64,000 nucleotides of DNA from positions 91,330,942-91,394,941 of the forward strand of contig JAYESD010000004.1 in assembly GCA_036927565.1 (NCBI GenBank), written 5' to 3'. The position numbers and the translations under genes were made by a program. Under the pieces are notes generated by a model that saw nothing but the letters and a program-made list of their open reading frames with translations, did no database searches and was not told where the DNA came from. Shown piece after piece: positions 1-11,796 of this stretch (position 1 is the first letter of the stretch; each line of letters opens with the position of its first letter). The stretch is from Tuctoria greenei. Its lineage: Eukaryota; Streptophyta; Magnoliopsida; Poales; Poaceae.

Positions 1-1390
1 ATTGCTTGTCATAAATCATCCAAAACCCACAAGGGAGTCCTAGATGAACTTTCACTTGGGAAACGGGTTGTTGTGTCTAATGAGAAGTGTCTTCGACAGA
101 GGATATTAAAGGAGGCACATGACTCACTTTACTTCATCCATCGAGGTTGTACGAAGATGTACAAGGACCTGAAGACTCGCTACTGGTGGGATGGTATGAA
201 AAGGGACATAGCTGAATATGTCACATTATGTGATTTATGTGAATGAGTAAAAGCGGAACATCAAAAGCTAGCTGGATTATTGCAGCCGTTGAAGATTCCG
301 GAATGAAAGTGGGAAGAGGTTGTATGGATTTCATAGTTGGCTTACCTCACACTTCAACATGTTATGATTCAATATGGGTTATTGTGGATCGGTTGACGAA
401 ATCAGCGCATTTCGTACCTGTCAAGAATACTTATAGTGGAGCAAGTTGGCAGAATTATACATGGGAAGGATAGTGTGTGTAGACGGAGTGCCCAAGAAGA
501 TAGTATCCGATAGGGGTTCTCAATTTACCTCAAGGTTCTGGCAGAAGCTACACGAATCCATGGGAACTCAATTGAATTTTTGTTCTGCCTATCGCCCTCA
601 AACAGATGGACAAACTGAAAGAACAAATCAGATATCGGAGGATATGCTAAGAGCTTGTGCGCTAAAGTATGGAGGAAGTTAAGACAAAAGTCAGTCATAT
701 GCTGAATTCTCCTACAACAACAGTTACCAAGCAAGTTTGAAGATGTCACTATATGACGAATTGTATGCGAGAAGGTGTAGAACACCTTTGTTTTGGAATG
801 AGATATGGGAGACTCAAGTATTTGGACCTGATGTGATCTAGGATTCCGAAAAGCAAGTCCGAATAATCCGCGAAAATTTGAGAGCTGCTTGGTCGAGATA
901 AAAAGGTTACGTGGATAATAGACGAAAAAGCCTATCTTTTGAGGTGGGAGACTTCATATACCTCAAAGTGTCACCTACGTGAGGTTAGAAGAGGTTTAAC
1001 GTCGAAGGCAAGTTGGCACCTCGCTATATTGGACCATTCAAGATTCTGGACAAACGGGGAGAGGTAGCATATAAGTTGGAGATGACAGCGCATCTTTCTG
1101 ATGTCTATGATGTGTTTCATGTTTCTCAGCTCAAGAAGTGCTTGAGGGTTCCGGAAGAGCAAGTAACGATGGAAGAATTGGAGCTCGAGGAAGATTTGAC
1201 CTATGCTGAATAACCTGTCAAAATTTTGGAAACCAAGGAGAGGGACACAAGGAACAAGGTGATTAGATGGTGTAAAGTGCAATGGAAGCATCATACAGAA
1301 TCAAAAGCAACTTGGGAGCGAGAATATGATCTCAAGAAGGATTTTCCCTATCTCTTTCCTTCTACGTCGAATCTCGAGGGCGAGATTCAT
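1..1390 (+). pseudogene. Ty3/gypsy chromovirus integrase with C-terminal chromodomain (broken)
   Basis: The window opens inside a Ty3/gypsy integrase, the enzyme that inserts element cDNA into chromosomes. A degenerate HHCC zinc-binding region lies at roughly 100-245, with a CDLC end. Catalytic-core blocks follow: MDFIVGLP near 325, VDRLTKSAHF near 390, SDRGSQF near 505 and GQTERTNQ near 608. A GPFKIL block near 1030 and DVFHVSQLKKCL near 1110 mark the C-terminal domain. A chromodomain-like stretch (VQWKHHTESKATWERE, about 1278-1325) comes next. Stops at about 244, 680, 838, 898 and 1211 and a frameshift near 450 show it is dead. The terminal GGRFVTPSF motif just before the 3' LTR is usual for plant chromoviruses. 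Earlier pol domains lie outside the window. Confidence 0.9.
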
Positions 1391-1407
1391 TTTCAGGGGG
1401 GTAGGTT
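1391..1407 (+). other. Polypurine tract of the Ty3 element
   Basis: A purine-rich run (CAGGGGGGTAGG) sits directly before the LTR start TGTAACACCC. This is the position of the plus-strand primer used in reverse transcription of LTR elements. Confidence 0.7.
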
Positions 1408-4161
1408 TGTAACACCCTCATTTTCATGCATAATGCACTACATACATCCTCATACATGTTTAACATTAAGCAACATAAAATGGAACCAGTTTAAAATGAA
1501 TTTAGGATTAGTCAAGAATTCAAGTCTGTCAGGGTACGGACTTTTCGGCCCCAAACCCTAACTAGTCCAGTATTCCCCTTCTATTCTGAAAATTCAGTCT
1601 CCTTCAGAGCACGGACTTGCCCGCCACAATGCACGGACTAGTCCGTTAGAGGTTCTCATGTTTTTCTGGACTTGTCCGATTTTGATTGGACTAGTCCGAT
1701 CTTGTCTAAAATTTAAGTCCGGATCAGCCATTCTAGCCACCCCAGAGTTGTCCGGTACGTGAACCAGACTTGTCTGGAATAGTCTCTGTTCCACAACGGA
1801 CTTGTCTGGTCCCTATTGCGAACTATTCTAGCCTACTGAATTCCACTCGGATTATATTATCCTTCCATGATTGATTATTGGGTAACTGCCTTAATTGAGC
1901 TCAAGAACTTCGTGCCCAACCATAGTGGATCCCAAGTGGACCCCACCTTGGCCCCTACTTGCCCCCCACTGAAATCCACTTTGAATTCACCCCAAAACCC
2001 TACCTCTCGACCCCTATATAAGCAACCCAATACCCTCACCTCTCCACCTTTGAGAAAAACCCTCGCTGTTGTCAGTTGCCTTGTGCCGACGTCAAGAAGC
2101 AGTCCAGGAGCAAGGAGGAGGAGGAGAAGAGGGAGAAGGGCCAATTAAGATTTATCTTCATCAACTTTTAGACAATTGACGTTCTTCGTCGTCAAACCTT
2201 CATCAACTGATCTTCATCAAACCCTAGACGTCAAGATTCAAGTGTTGCATCCAATCTTTCAACCCTTGCATCTCTAGACATGTGGTACACCCTCTACCTT
2301 CACTTGTCCAGTAGAAATTAACCCCCAATTCCCGCTGATCAGAAACCCTAAATTCACAGTTCTGATCAGGGCGGACTAGTCCGGCCCTGATATGGACTTG
2401 TCTGATGTTTGAATATGTTAAATGCTGAATTGAATCCAATTTGATTCAAATCAATTCCAAACCTGTTCAAACTTGTTAGAAACCATTGTAACTAGTTAGT
2501 AAAAATTAATAACAACTCATTAACAAGTTTTACTTAACAATTGCATTAATCATGCATATCATGGCATATTGAGCAGGATATGAGCAATTATTGATTGTGA
2601 TGTTTGTTTTGCATATTGTCGCGCAGAATAGAAGGTCTTGCTGTAGAGAGTGTTTTTGAGGACTTGCAGAACCAGAACTTTGAAGCTTTCGATCCAAGGC
2701 AAGTGTCCTTAATCATTTTGATCCAGGTTTTTTTTAAATGCTTTGTTTGCAAAGTTGCATGCTTATGTCAAATTGACGGGAAAATCCAATTATAGGAGTT
2801 TACTAGTTTTGTATGACCACCCTTGTCGCTTGAACACAATGTAGAGAGTCGGGAAGTGTATTTTACACTTTTTGATTCGCTATACTCAAATGGGTTTGCA
2901 AAACAACCATATTGTTAATTATGAACTATTGAACACTTAAATGATGAGAATTGATAATAACGACCTTTTAGAAACATGGGGCCCAAGGATCTAAGCAAGC
3001 CGGTATTGTGGAATGGGTTGGACTGTTTTGGTAGTTTTGCTTGCCTTAGATCTAAGGACCGGTTTGTGGAGCGACCATCCAAGATTTACAGTGCCACCAC
3101 AGGAACAAGTATGGGTGCGTCTTAGCTGACTAATTATTGTTTTGCCAGTACTATTTGGACCATTAAGAATGCTCGGGGAAGGGGTAGTCCAATGGGTTTG
3201 TAGAGATTGGTGGGACTACCCTTGGATCCGAATGGCTCAAGAGGTGGCCCTTGGATGGATGTGCTCAGTTGGAGACATCACCACCGGTGAAACCTCAGTG
3301 GGGTCTAAATATGCTAGTAATCACTTTGTAAAGGCTATTTTGTGATCTCTTGGACACACACCTAAGGAAGTGTGAGATGGCATAATTGAGATTCCATAGT
3401 CATCGAAAGGTGATGAAATCACAAACTTGTGGGTAAAGTGGTATAACCTATGTAGAGTGTGTTTAAAACTATCACGATAGTCGTGCTCCGGACATGAGCA
3501 ACTTGGACCCTCACATAATTAGAATTTGGACTTGAACATGGTTTAACGGCTGAAACTGAATTGGGAATCGGTGTTGGTTTATTAATTGACTTTGGTATAT
3601 GGAATTGATAAAATTGAGACATATGAGCAGTTATGAGTTGATTTTGGATTATTATTGCTGGTATTAGTTATTTAAGTTGGATTAATATTATTTGGGTTAT
3701 TTTGTTAAGGACCTCACTTAATGATGATATAATTGCATTTTCAACTCTTCTGAATGTACTTTTATGCATTTAGCCACTTTATTACATTCCTCTTTTAAGC
3801 TATGTCATACTTTTGCACACTTGCTGAGTATGACTTGTGTTCACCCTTGCTATCCTCCAATAAATTCAGACGCATGCGAAAACGTGGAATACCAGGAGGT
3901 CTTTGAGGAGCTCTAGGAGCGCGTGATACTGTCAAGCTTGCCTGTGGAGTTTGGAATCTTAGTGTTTAGTGTTTTCCGTTTCCGTTATTTAGGGCATGTA
4001 TTCGAGACTTTTTGGTTTGTAATAAGGTACTATTATCAGTGTTATTAATCAAGACATGGTTATAGTATATTTTCATTTGTGAATCACTTGTGTATGTGTG
4101 TTAAACATCCCGGACACACATATGCACTACGCTTGGTTCATTTTCGGAATCGGTTGTCACG
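1408..4161 (+). repeat. 3' LTR of the Ty3 chromovirus (about 2.75 kb)
   Basis: It begins TGTAACACCC right after the polypurine tract and ends near TTGTCACG. Both ends match the minus-strand LTR at 55051-57878 in reverse complement, which fixes the boundaries. The last base is G rather than the expected A. A TATATAAG box sits at 2015-2022. The U3 part at about 1510-1810, and again at 2370-2405, is crowded with GGACTAGTCC/GGACTTGTCC palindromes. ORFs of 60-110 codons inside it look like chance frames. Confidence 0.85.
2015..2022 (+). promoter_or_regulatory. TATA box in Ty3 LTR
   Basis: TATATAAG preceded by C-rich sequence. It matches the minus-strand TATA (57256-57263) in the related solo LTR and is the likely RNA polymerase II promoter of the element. 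Confidence 0.55.
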
Positions 4162-4165
4162 TCTT

Positions 4166-4498
4166 CCTTCTTCCTCAACCGTTACTTTGAATGCTTTTTC
4201 GGATGCTGATTTTGGGGTTGTAGAATTGATAGGAAAAGTACTTCGGGTGCTTGTCATTTTCTTCGTAATTCACTTTTTGCTTGGTCCTCTAGAAAACAAA
4301 ATTCAGTTGCACAATCCACAGTTAAATATGAATATGTAGCTACTGCTAGAGCTTGCTCACAAATTCTTTTGATTGTTCAAACTCTTAAGGACTATGGGGT
4401 TGATTTAGATAGTGTTCCCCTATTTTGTGATAACACTAGTGCAATTTGTATTGCTAAAAACCCTGTGCAACATCCTAGAACCAAGCACATTCACATTA
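4166..4498 (+). pseudogene. Ty1/copia (SIRE-type) RNase H fragment
   Basis: Remnant of the C-terminal RNase H domain of a copia pol. A FSDADFG block (about 4198-4218) holds an active-site aspartate region. VDLDSVPLFCDNTSAICIAKNP (4400-4460) and RTKHIHI (4480-4497) are the CDN and RTKHID blocks, and they align with the same blocks in SIRE-B (about 50470-50550). The reading frame is broken between 4220 and 4340. On the left it abuts the Ty3 LTR; on the right it is cut by the CACTA terminus at 4499. Both neighbours therefore appear to have inserted into, or recombined with, an older copia copy. Confidence 0.85.
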
Positions 4499-4639
4499 CA
4501 CTACAAGGATTCCGGCTTATTTCAACGAAAAAATTTGTCACAATATGTCATTTTTTGTCGCAATAGGTCAGTGTTGCAACGGAAAAGAACATGGCGATAG
4601 TCATTATGAATCAGTGGCATAAACCCCGTGGCAATAGGT

Positions 4640-6000
4640 TATTGCGACCACTTGACATCCATGGCATATAGTATGGTATTGCAATGATTTTACATTGATG
4701 GCAAATGGTATGTTATTGCAATGATTTCACGTATTGCGATGATTTAACGTATTGCAACGAATAGTACGGTTTTGCAATGATTCCACATTTATGGCAAATA
4801 GTACGGTATTGCAACGATTTCACATAGGTAGCAAATAGTATGGTACTGACACGATTTAACGTATTGAAACGAATCGCGTCGTGTTGCAACGATTTCACAT
4901 TCGTGGAATAGTATGTTATTGCAACGATTACACATTCATGGCAAATAGTATTATATTGCAACGATTTAACGTATTGCAATGAATAGCAGGGTATTGTAAC
5001 AATTTCACATTCATGGCAATAGTATGTTATTGCAACGATTTCACAGCCTTGGCAAATAGTATGACATTGCAACGATTAAACATATTGCTACGATTTAATG
5101 TATTGCAACGAATATCATGGTATTGCAATGATTTCACATTCATGGAGAAAGTATGGTATTACAACCATTTCACAGTCATGGTAAATAGTAGGATATTGCA
5201 ACGACTTAACATATTGTGACGATTTAACGTATTGCAATGAATATCATGGTATTGCAACTATTTCACATTCGTGGCAATAGTATGGTATTGCAATGATTTC
5301 ACATTCGTGGTAAATAGTATGATATTGCAATGATTATATATCCGTGGCAAATATTATGGTATGAAGATTTAACGTCCGTGGCAAATAGTATGTTATTGCA
5401 ACGATTTCACATTCGTGGCAAATAGTATGGTATTGCAACGATTACACATCTGTGGCAAATAGTATGATACTATGACAATTTAACATCCGTGGTAAATAGT
5501 ATGTTATTGCAACAGTTTCACAAGCGTGGTGAATAGTACTGTATTGCAACGATTTCATATCCATGAAAATAGTATGGTACTGGAACGATTTCACAACCGT
5601 GGCAAATAGTATGGTATTGCAACGATTTTTTATCTGTGGCAATAGGTTCGTAATGCAACATTTCCTAATCTGCGGCAATAGGTTTGTAATTCAACGTTTC
5701 ATGATCTGTGGTAATAGGTTCGTAATGCAGCATTTTCTGATATGTGGCAATACGGTTGTATGCAACATTTAATGATTTGCAATAGAGGTCTAATGCGACA
5801 TTTTCTTATCTGTGGCAATAGTGTTGTAATGCAACGTTTTCAGAGTGGTGGCAATAGCAGTCTAGTGCAACGTTTTTTGAGTCGTGGCCAAATTATTATA
5901 CTGCAATGTTTTGTAATTCGTGGCAATAGCTTCCTATTGCAACCATTTATCATTAATGACAAGAAATTCATAATGTCATGTTTTATAATTAGCAACAGTA
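4640..6000. repeat. Subterminal tandem array, ~37-bp unit
   Basis: More than 30 diverged copies of a roughly 37-bp unit. One segment is GTGGCAAATAGTATGGTATT and the adjoining part is GCAACGATTTCACATTC. Units are most regular between about 4700 and 5650 and drift to a GTGGCAATAGGTTCGTAATGC form by 5640-5900. CACTA transposases of the TnpA class bind subterminal repeats, so this is probably the binding-site array. Short ORFs on both strands here only reflect the periodicity. Confidence 0.8.
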
Positions 6001-6139
6001 GAATCCCAATGCACCAGGTTCAAAAATTAGGGGCGATAGAATCAATTTGTTCGCACATGATACATATGTCGAGTTTAACAATAAACATCAATCAATTGAT
6101 GCAACACAGAAAAAAACACTAAAGAATTAGTAACTTGAC

Positions 6140-7700
6140 GTTTATGCATGTTTATAGTTTGCCTAAGATGACCGAGACTAATTGGAACAGGTGCCTTTAG
6201 TTGGCCCTTTTGTTGGCACTTTTGTGGAGTCTCCAACATTTTGCGCATTTCAGCCATCATTGAGAGGCGCATGTCCTACATGTTCACGATCAGCTGCTAT
6301 CTGACCTTCTAAGTCCTGGGCTTGAAGGTTTAACTCTTCATTCTTCTGGTCTATGCAGTCCATCTGGGTGGTGAAGCTATGATTTCTTCCTTCCAACTCC
6401 CGTACTTGGTGATTGAGGCCTGCATTTCTATCTTCTAAGTTTCAAACTTGGTCGTTGAAGTGTTCAGTCATCTTGATACGCATACGTTCACGTTTAGGAC
6501 CAGTAGAGTTAGCCATATAACCACGCCTCGGAAATTGTGATCCTGCACAACCGATTGAGGATCTATAACAATGCTGGAAGATGCGGTTTCTCTCCTCATT
6601 TGGAATTGGGCCTCCGTGCTCAGCTTCCTTGTCATTCACTTGGGAACGTTCCTAGCTCTATATACGAAAAGAAAAGTCACAGGTAGATTGCAAATATTTA
6701 TTTAAATAGGGATTGTTTGAAGTGTTACTCACATGTACAGCTTCTGCCTGCTCGTTTGCCCATTCACTGTTCTTCTAATGGCTTGCCTCCCATAATTGTA
6801 TGTCATCGGGTTTTCTCCGATCTTTGGGTCTCGCTGCATAATTTACAAGTAAAATACAACATGTAGGTATACATATTGATTGCAGCGCAAAGTAAAAGCA
6901 TGATTTATTTTTCATACCTTCTCGTAACTAAGTTGGGCGTAGGATTTGGAGCCAAGCAAGTGTTTCGTCTTTTGTCTTCTTCGATTTTGATAATTGGTCC
7001 TGCTTATTGACTGCAATAATTTTAAGAATTAATTCCACGAATGAATGTAAATCAAATAGTATTTGTATGATGCGAAGCTATTAAAAAGTTAGCTGACCTT
7101 TAATCGCTCAGACCCAAAATATTCTAATAGGTACAACCACTTAGGCGCCGGTATGTCAGCAGGCTTGTTTTGTATACGTTCTTCATCGGTAGAATAACTC
7201 TTATAGGTGGCATGCAAAGTCGAGCTCAACCCCTTCTAGTGCTCACCAGCAATTTTCAAATTTTTTCTTGCGCTCTCCTTTGTGTCCTCCATGTCCCAGA
7301 AATTATGTACATCGTATAACACGTTGATGTAAATGTACAAGATGGAGATTGCATGAAAAAAGTTACTTGTGTGGGTTGTGACGATACTAACAGAAATGTC
7401 TCGTACTATTTCTTTCTTGTTAGTATCGCCAACCTCTGCCCACTTCCGTGCACCGCTGAGGGGTGCATGTTTTTTTTTTAAACATAACCACATCATCGAC
7501 AAAGTGCCACTAATTAATACGAACCGCAACACCCAACCTAGTGGAGAACTTAACTGGTAGCTTCACGTTCTCCATTCTACTAACTTGGGATGCATAGTGT
7601 ATGCTGGCAACCTTAAGTCCTTTAGCCACACCTCTTCCAAACTTCCTTCCTTCTATTACATTGATACAAATGGTCAACGACTATAGCAAATTACTGCTTG
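6140..7700 (-). pseudogene. CACTA TnpA-like transposase accessory gene (Transposase_24-like)
   Basis: Read on the minus strand from about 7700 down, segments resemble plant En/Spm TnpA proteins (Pfam Transposase_24 type). An N-terminal KFSTRLGVAVRIN-like block lies near 7520-7560. GARKWAEVGDTNKKEIVRDI is at about 7390-7450, a KPDDIQLWEASH block near 6780-6815, then NSEWANEQAEAVHV near 6735-6775. PIPNEERNRIFQH and STGPKRERMRIKM follow (6475-6610), then a C-terminal coiled coil (about 6300-6440). Segments lie in different frames separated by AT-rich stretches, which fits several introns, but stops inside blocks suggest a pseudogene. The protein binds subterminal repeats during transposition. 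Confidence 0.7.
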
Positions 7701-7830
7701 ACCAAGTTTAGTATCATGTACAAATATTGTGAAAAGAAAAAAAAGTCTGATGTTCGAACCATCTTCAGTACGAGTGTGGTAAATACGAGCATGGGAGGAC
7801 CACGTCCCAGCAGTATTTTGTTCTGTATTA

Positions 7831-7932
7831 CTCCCTCCTCGTTTATATTAATTGTCATATCAGACCAACAAATGAATTAAAAATGAACTAGTTAGGACTG
7901 TCTGAACGACAATTATTTTTATCGGGATGGAG
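7831..7932. mobile_element. Stowaway-type MITE (102 bp)
   Basis: It starts CTCCCTCCTCG and ends GGGATGGAG, imperfect inverted termini of about 30 bp, flanked on both sides by TA (7829-7830 and 7933-7934). Terminal sequence and TA duplication are diagnostic of Tc1/mariner-derived Stowaway MITEs of grasses. Confidence 0.85.
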
Positions 7933-7984
7933 TACATTGTTGACTTCTTTGTTGCTATTCAAACCCTAAAATGAGCCATCAGGT

Positions 7985-8350
7985 ACACATGTTAGTGGCG
8001 CTACTGCACCCGTAGTACTGCAGAGGATTTTAAGTCCAGCAGCGAAGCAGCCAAGACTGAGGGGCGGGCATGAAGTTGGCCACGCTAGACTAGACAAAGA
8101 TAGGGTTCGCAATTTCGGTCTGACTGACATAACCAGGAGAGCATCTCGAAGAGAATTGGTTGCATGGCAAGCAATGAAGGCTAGCGGTAGCAAGTGGAGA
8201 ATGCAAGACAGATACGGTCGCCAACTTGTGGGATTGAAATCCTCTGCAGTACTACACCTGCAGTAGCTGCCAATGACACGTGGGTCCATGAGACATCAGG
8301 ACACTTGTCAGAGGAAGCTACTGTAGGTGCAGTACTGCATAGTCCCAGCT
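7985..8350. repeat. Complex inverted and direct repeat
   Basis: A motif GCTACTGCA...GTAGTACTGCAGAG occurs at about 7996-8023. It recurs inverted at about 8241-8271 and again in direct orientation at about 8318-8346. Downstream sequence to about 8490 resembles 8035-8180, for example AGGGTTC followed by TCTGRC blocks and a CTCGARGA block. It looks like a duplicated or foldback element of unknown class. Overlapping ORFs (7966-8289, 8181-8441, 8194-8526) disagree in frame and are not supported as genes. Confidence 0.5.
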
Positions 8351-8703
8351 TGCGACGCAGAACAAAGCGAGGGTTCAGTCTGGCCGAGATCACCCAGAGC
8401 AACTCTCGAGGAGGATTGGTGGTAGGGCGAGTAATGGCCACGGATTTGCGGGCGGAGGGGTCATCATGGCACGCGAAGGATGGGACGTGGCGATGGGCGA
8501 GGGAGATGCATCACGGAGGACACTGAAGTGACTGGCAGCGGGGCGCGAGTGCCAGTGCCGGCTGGAGTGGTTGGCGACAAGAGAGCACAGCGTGGAGGCA
8601 TAAATAAATCAAGCCATCACACAGGCTGATGAACTGTTAACTATAAAGACTAGGAACTAGAATCGCAAGGCATGCTAAAACAATTAGTAGAGCCTAGTAT
8701 ATA

Positions 8704-8997
8704 CTCCCTCTGTCCCAACTCATCTCTATTCCTAGGATTCAAACATCGTCTCAGCAAAGAATGCAAATGACCGTGATACCCATTATCAATACATTTAAAG
8801 GATAGAACGTAGTCTCTTAAAATGCTCCAAATTCAATGCCAAAGGACTAAAAGACTAACACGCTCTGCCAAAACAAATGGCACGGGAGAGAGGTAGGTAG
8901 TAATGTGATGTGATATGGGTGGTTGGAAGCTACTGATAGAGTTGGAGTGGAACATTTTTTAAGCTACAAAAGTAAAGTTACGCAGGGACGGTGGAAG
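8704..8997. mobile_element. Stowaway-type MITE (294 bp)
   Basis: It starts CTCCCTCTGTCCCAACTC and ends GGGACGGTGGAAG, with TA on both sides (8702-8703, 8998-8999). The terminal inverted repeat is imperfect beyond about 13 bp, so this is an older or diverged copy. Confidence 0.7.
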
Positions 8998-8999
8998 TA

Positions 9000-9611
9000 T
9001 TTCTGGTTTGTATATCTATACCTGCTGTTGGTTCATGCATTGTAGTACCAGTGAGTGAAATCTCGGGGTTTCTGAATATCATGTGTTGCAATATTCTCTG
9101 CATACCATGCAAAGAAATTAATGTTTTCTAAAAAAAATTTAATTTGATAGTAGACACATTTATAGTTATACTAGGTGCTTGTTGGCCACCATGAATGCTT
9201 GTAGGCGACATCACAATTTGCTTTCTTGTTCCTGAAGTAAAGAGCAAAAGTATATTGTAAGTAGTCATTCCAAATAACAATGATAACGTCAGATTACATG
9301 ACGGGCATATATTTTGGATCGGAAGGTGTGGTTTCTATAAACTGACAGTGTTTGTTTGGAACGGAGGAATTTGAAATGAAGGAATAGGAAAAAACATACA
9401 ATCCGAGAAAGCCACAAGAAAGAAAAAAGTGTAAAAACCGTGGGAACTAAAAATCTTAGGAATACAAATTTGTAACACAGGAATGAGAGTACAACATTTG
9501 GTGTGGTTGATTACATAACCCGTGCGTCATTTACTTCTAAATCTAGAAATTACATACTACTTCCGGTTTTTAATATTTGTCGTTCCTGACAAGGAATTGA
9601 ACTAGAAATAC
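9000..9611. other. AT-rich intergenic stretch with fragment of a MITE end
   Basis: No coding sequence seen. CTACTTCCGGTTTTTAATAT at about 9551 resembles one end of a Stowaway-type MITE, but no partner end is visible. A block at about 9429-9501 recurs at 9967-10051. Confidence 0.3.
9429..9501. repeat. Dispersed direct repeat, copy 1
   Basis: Starts GTAAAAACCGTGGGAA and contains TAGGAATACAAATTTG; diverged copy at 9967-10051 in the same orientation. Origin unknown, perhaps remains of a non-autonomous DNA transposon. Confidence 0.45.
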
Positions 9612-10860
9612 ACTACAATAATAAGTTGTCATAGCAACATTTATTTCGGGACAGATGCAGTATATGCTATATATATCTATAACTAAATTTGTGAAACATA
9701 AGAGCACATTTCTTCTTTGTTAATTTATTTAATCTTCGTATATCAGCATGAATCGTGTAGAATCTAGCCAATATAGCTTTATAAAAAAATGGCATGGATC
9801 ATGTAGAAATTACCTAGCACAAAAATGGAGTCCAGGATGTCACAGGGAGGTGTTGACGACGAAGAGGTTCGATAGAGCCCGTTAAACTTGGTCCCCCGGT
9901 GTTGTATCCACGAGTCATTACCACCGAGAGCTTCGATGCGTAACTGCAAGATCCATGGGGAAAAAATTGTAAAAACCATGGGAAAAGAAAACACTGGAAT
10001 TTCCTAGGAATACAAGTTTGGAACACAGGACAGAGAGAACAACACATTTGGAGTTCTGCAGATCACCGGAAGGGTGGGGCAGCGGTGTGTCGGGAACGGA
10101 GGCCAGTGTTTCCATTTATACTCATCGTGGCTGAAATAGGGTTACAATAGACGGGACTGAAATTTGAGGCACATCGAGCGAAAATTGAATTGTCAAAATC
10201 TCAATTGTGGCGCGCCAAGAAGAACGACAAAATTTTCGTGGGCGTGGAGAATTTGGCGTGAGCCTTGTCCTTGTGCACACATGCAATCGTGATTAATTAC
10301 ATGTCATGTCGCGTTGATTCCATCACATGGTGGGTATATCTATAGGGGTAGACTTCTTCAGACAACTTGCTCGCTTCTTAATTAAAGTATGGCCTAGCTG
10401 CTTGCTCGTCGTGCGACCGCTAGCTCCCCTTCATCTTTGTTGCCATGCATGGAGATCAAAATCTAAAAGGAGTCATGTGCTAGCTAGTGGAACATTCCAA
10501 AAAAATATGAACAAAAATATGAATCACCAAATGTATGTGCGCTAATGCAAACGACATGCAAATACAAAACACCCAAGTCCACAAAAGGACGATGGCAAAT
10601 CCATGGTATATTAAAAGGTAAACAATCAGCATTCTATAACATTGATCACAATGAAATGATAACATATAGTATAAACTACAACTAAAAATACATTTTCACA
10701 CGCCACAATTTTTTGTCAATGTATGAGCTATAGAAAAAAAATAATCTCATCAATTATGAAGTTTTATCGAATTAGTGTTACCTAAGGTTGCCTGATTTTT
10801 TACCGGATTTAAGTCTTTCAGACACATGCAATATAAATGGTCCCTAGTTAAAAACAAATA
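9612..10860. other. Intergenic stretch, no supported gene
   Basis: The string CACTACAATAATAAG at 9612 could be a CACTA-like terminus, but no subterminal array or partner follows. The dispersed repeat copy 2 lies at 9967-10051. ORFs on the minus strand at 9779-10115 overlap in all frames and have no recognised motif. Confidence 0.3.
9967..10051. repeat. Dispersed direct repeat, copy 2
   Basis: Shares GTAAAAACC, CTAGGAATACAAGTTTG and AACACATTTGG with copy 1 at 9429-9501. About 540 bp separate the copies. Confidence 0.45.
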
Positions 10861-11003
10861 GGAGATATTTTTCGATACTATATAGGACACATTGTTCATG
10901 AACATAAAAGACATTTTTTATTAAAATCAAAACAACACATATATTACAAACAAGAAATACAAAAACACATAGAAAACAAGAAAAAACTACTCCTAGTCCT
11001 ACT

Positions 11004-11261
11004 CTACTCAAAAGAGGTCTCCTCAACCTTTGCCGGTCCCGTCGCCTCTTCCTCCTCCAGCACTTGAGTCCGAAGCTTCCGGGCGACAGTGTGCAGAAGG
11101 TGCCAACGGCCCTCCACCCTATCCACCTCCACGATCGTCTTGTGGAGGGCGTCGAGACGAGCGGCCACAAAGCTTAACCCAAAGCAGTAGTGGCCGGCGC
11201 TGCGGAGTCCATGCTGGTGTGGACGGGAAGGGTCCCAAGAACTAGACGTCGACACTAGCAA
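11004..11261 (-). CDS. Unrecognised small acidic-tailed protein, copy 1 (partial?)
   Basis: I do not recognise this gene. The 85-codon frame contains GHYCFGLSFVAARLDALHKT, then a VEGRWHLLHTVARKLRTQ helix-like block, then a short Glu-rich tail (LEEEEA). It is clearly homologous to the frame at 11932-12222. Conserved amino acids differ by conservative changes (Y-C/Y-S, VARKL/IARKF), which suggests the family was once under coding selection. The downstream 60-130 bases (10865-11000) also match the second copy, so the duplication includes 3' flank. The 5' exon present upstream of copy 2 is not seen here, so this copy looks 5'-truncated. No signal peptide or membrane segment is evident. Confidence 0.45.
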   Translation of the reverse strand: MLVSTSSSWDPSRPHQHGLRSAGHYCFGLSFVAARLDALHKTIVEVDRVEGRWHLLHTVARKLRTQVLEEEEATGPAKVEETSFE

Positions 11262-11269
11262 CTGCTTGA

Positions 11270-11796
11270 AATCGCGTCCTTGAAGAGATCATCAAAATCC
11301 TTAGAATCTGATGCACGACAGAGATGTTACATTTCGTGGCTCCAAACGTGAGAGGCAATAACTAAAATTTTTTGTAGACATGCACTGATGAGAACATCGG
11401 GAGCCCGATTCAGAGATGGAACCACAAACTAATAAGTGGCCACCGTCCTTAATGTTGATCCATGATTATGTTCTCCATGAACTTTTAGTATGAAGACAAC
11501 TGCAATCTTAGCCTTGGTGAATTTTGATTGCGAGATCAATCAAGGGCTAAGATTATGTAAAATTGGTCGCCATCATTCTTTTTTTTTGAAAGATGATGAT
11601 AACAATTGCATTACGTAAATCGCTGACTAAAAATGAAAAAAATGAGTGAAAGAACAAAAAAGAGGAGAAACACAGCCTCAACCACGCTCTCAATAGAGTC
11701 CCAACCAAGAATCGTTGATTGTCGCAACACAACGAATTCTTGGCTAGACATTGAGCGCTAGTTATTTCACCCCTTTTTCATAAAGGGGTTGTTTTT
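11270..11796. other. Spacer between duplicated unknown genes
   Basis: No coding sequence supported. An AAAAAAAAAG-type tract (minus strand) at about 11580 and a short palindrome, ACCCCTTTTT...AAAGGGGT, at about 11768-11790 are the only structures seen. Confidence 0.3.

Larger units (their letters stand above)
4499..7830. mobile_element. CACTA (En/Spm-type) DNA transposon, left end and TnpA region
   Basis: The terminus CACTACAAGG at 4499 is preceded by TTA, a possible 3-bp target duplication. It is followed by about 1.4 kb of subterminal tandem repeats and then a minus-strand TnpA-like gene. That architecture is typical of plant CACTA elements. A matching right terminus (reading into TTGTAGTG) was not found, and no TnpD (Transposase_21) gene is visible, so the element is probably truncated or rearranged. 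The right limit given is only where a Stowaway MITE begins. Confidence 0.65.

Noticed and set aside
4713..5072. Repetitive minus-strand ORF (119 codons)
   Set aside because: Translation of the 37-bp subterminal array.
8194..8526. 110-codon plus-strand ORF
   Set aside because: Lies in the rearranged repeat; the reverse strand is equally open and no motif is recognised.
10766..10780. AATTAGTG plus TTA as right end of the 4499 CACTA element
   Set aside because: Only TAGTG matches; the inner terminal bases do not, so it is probably chance.
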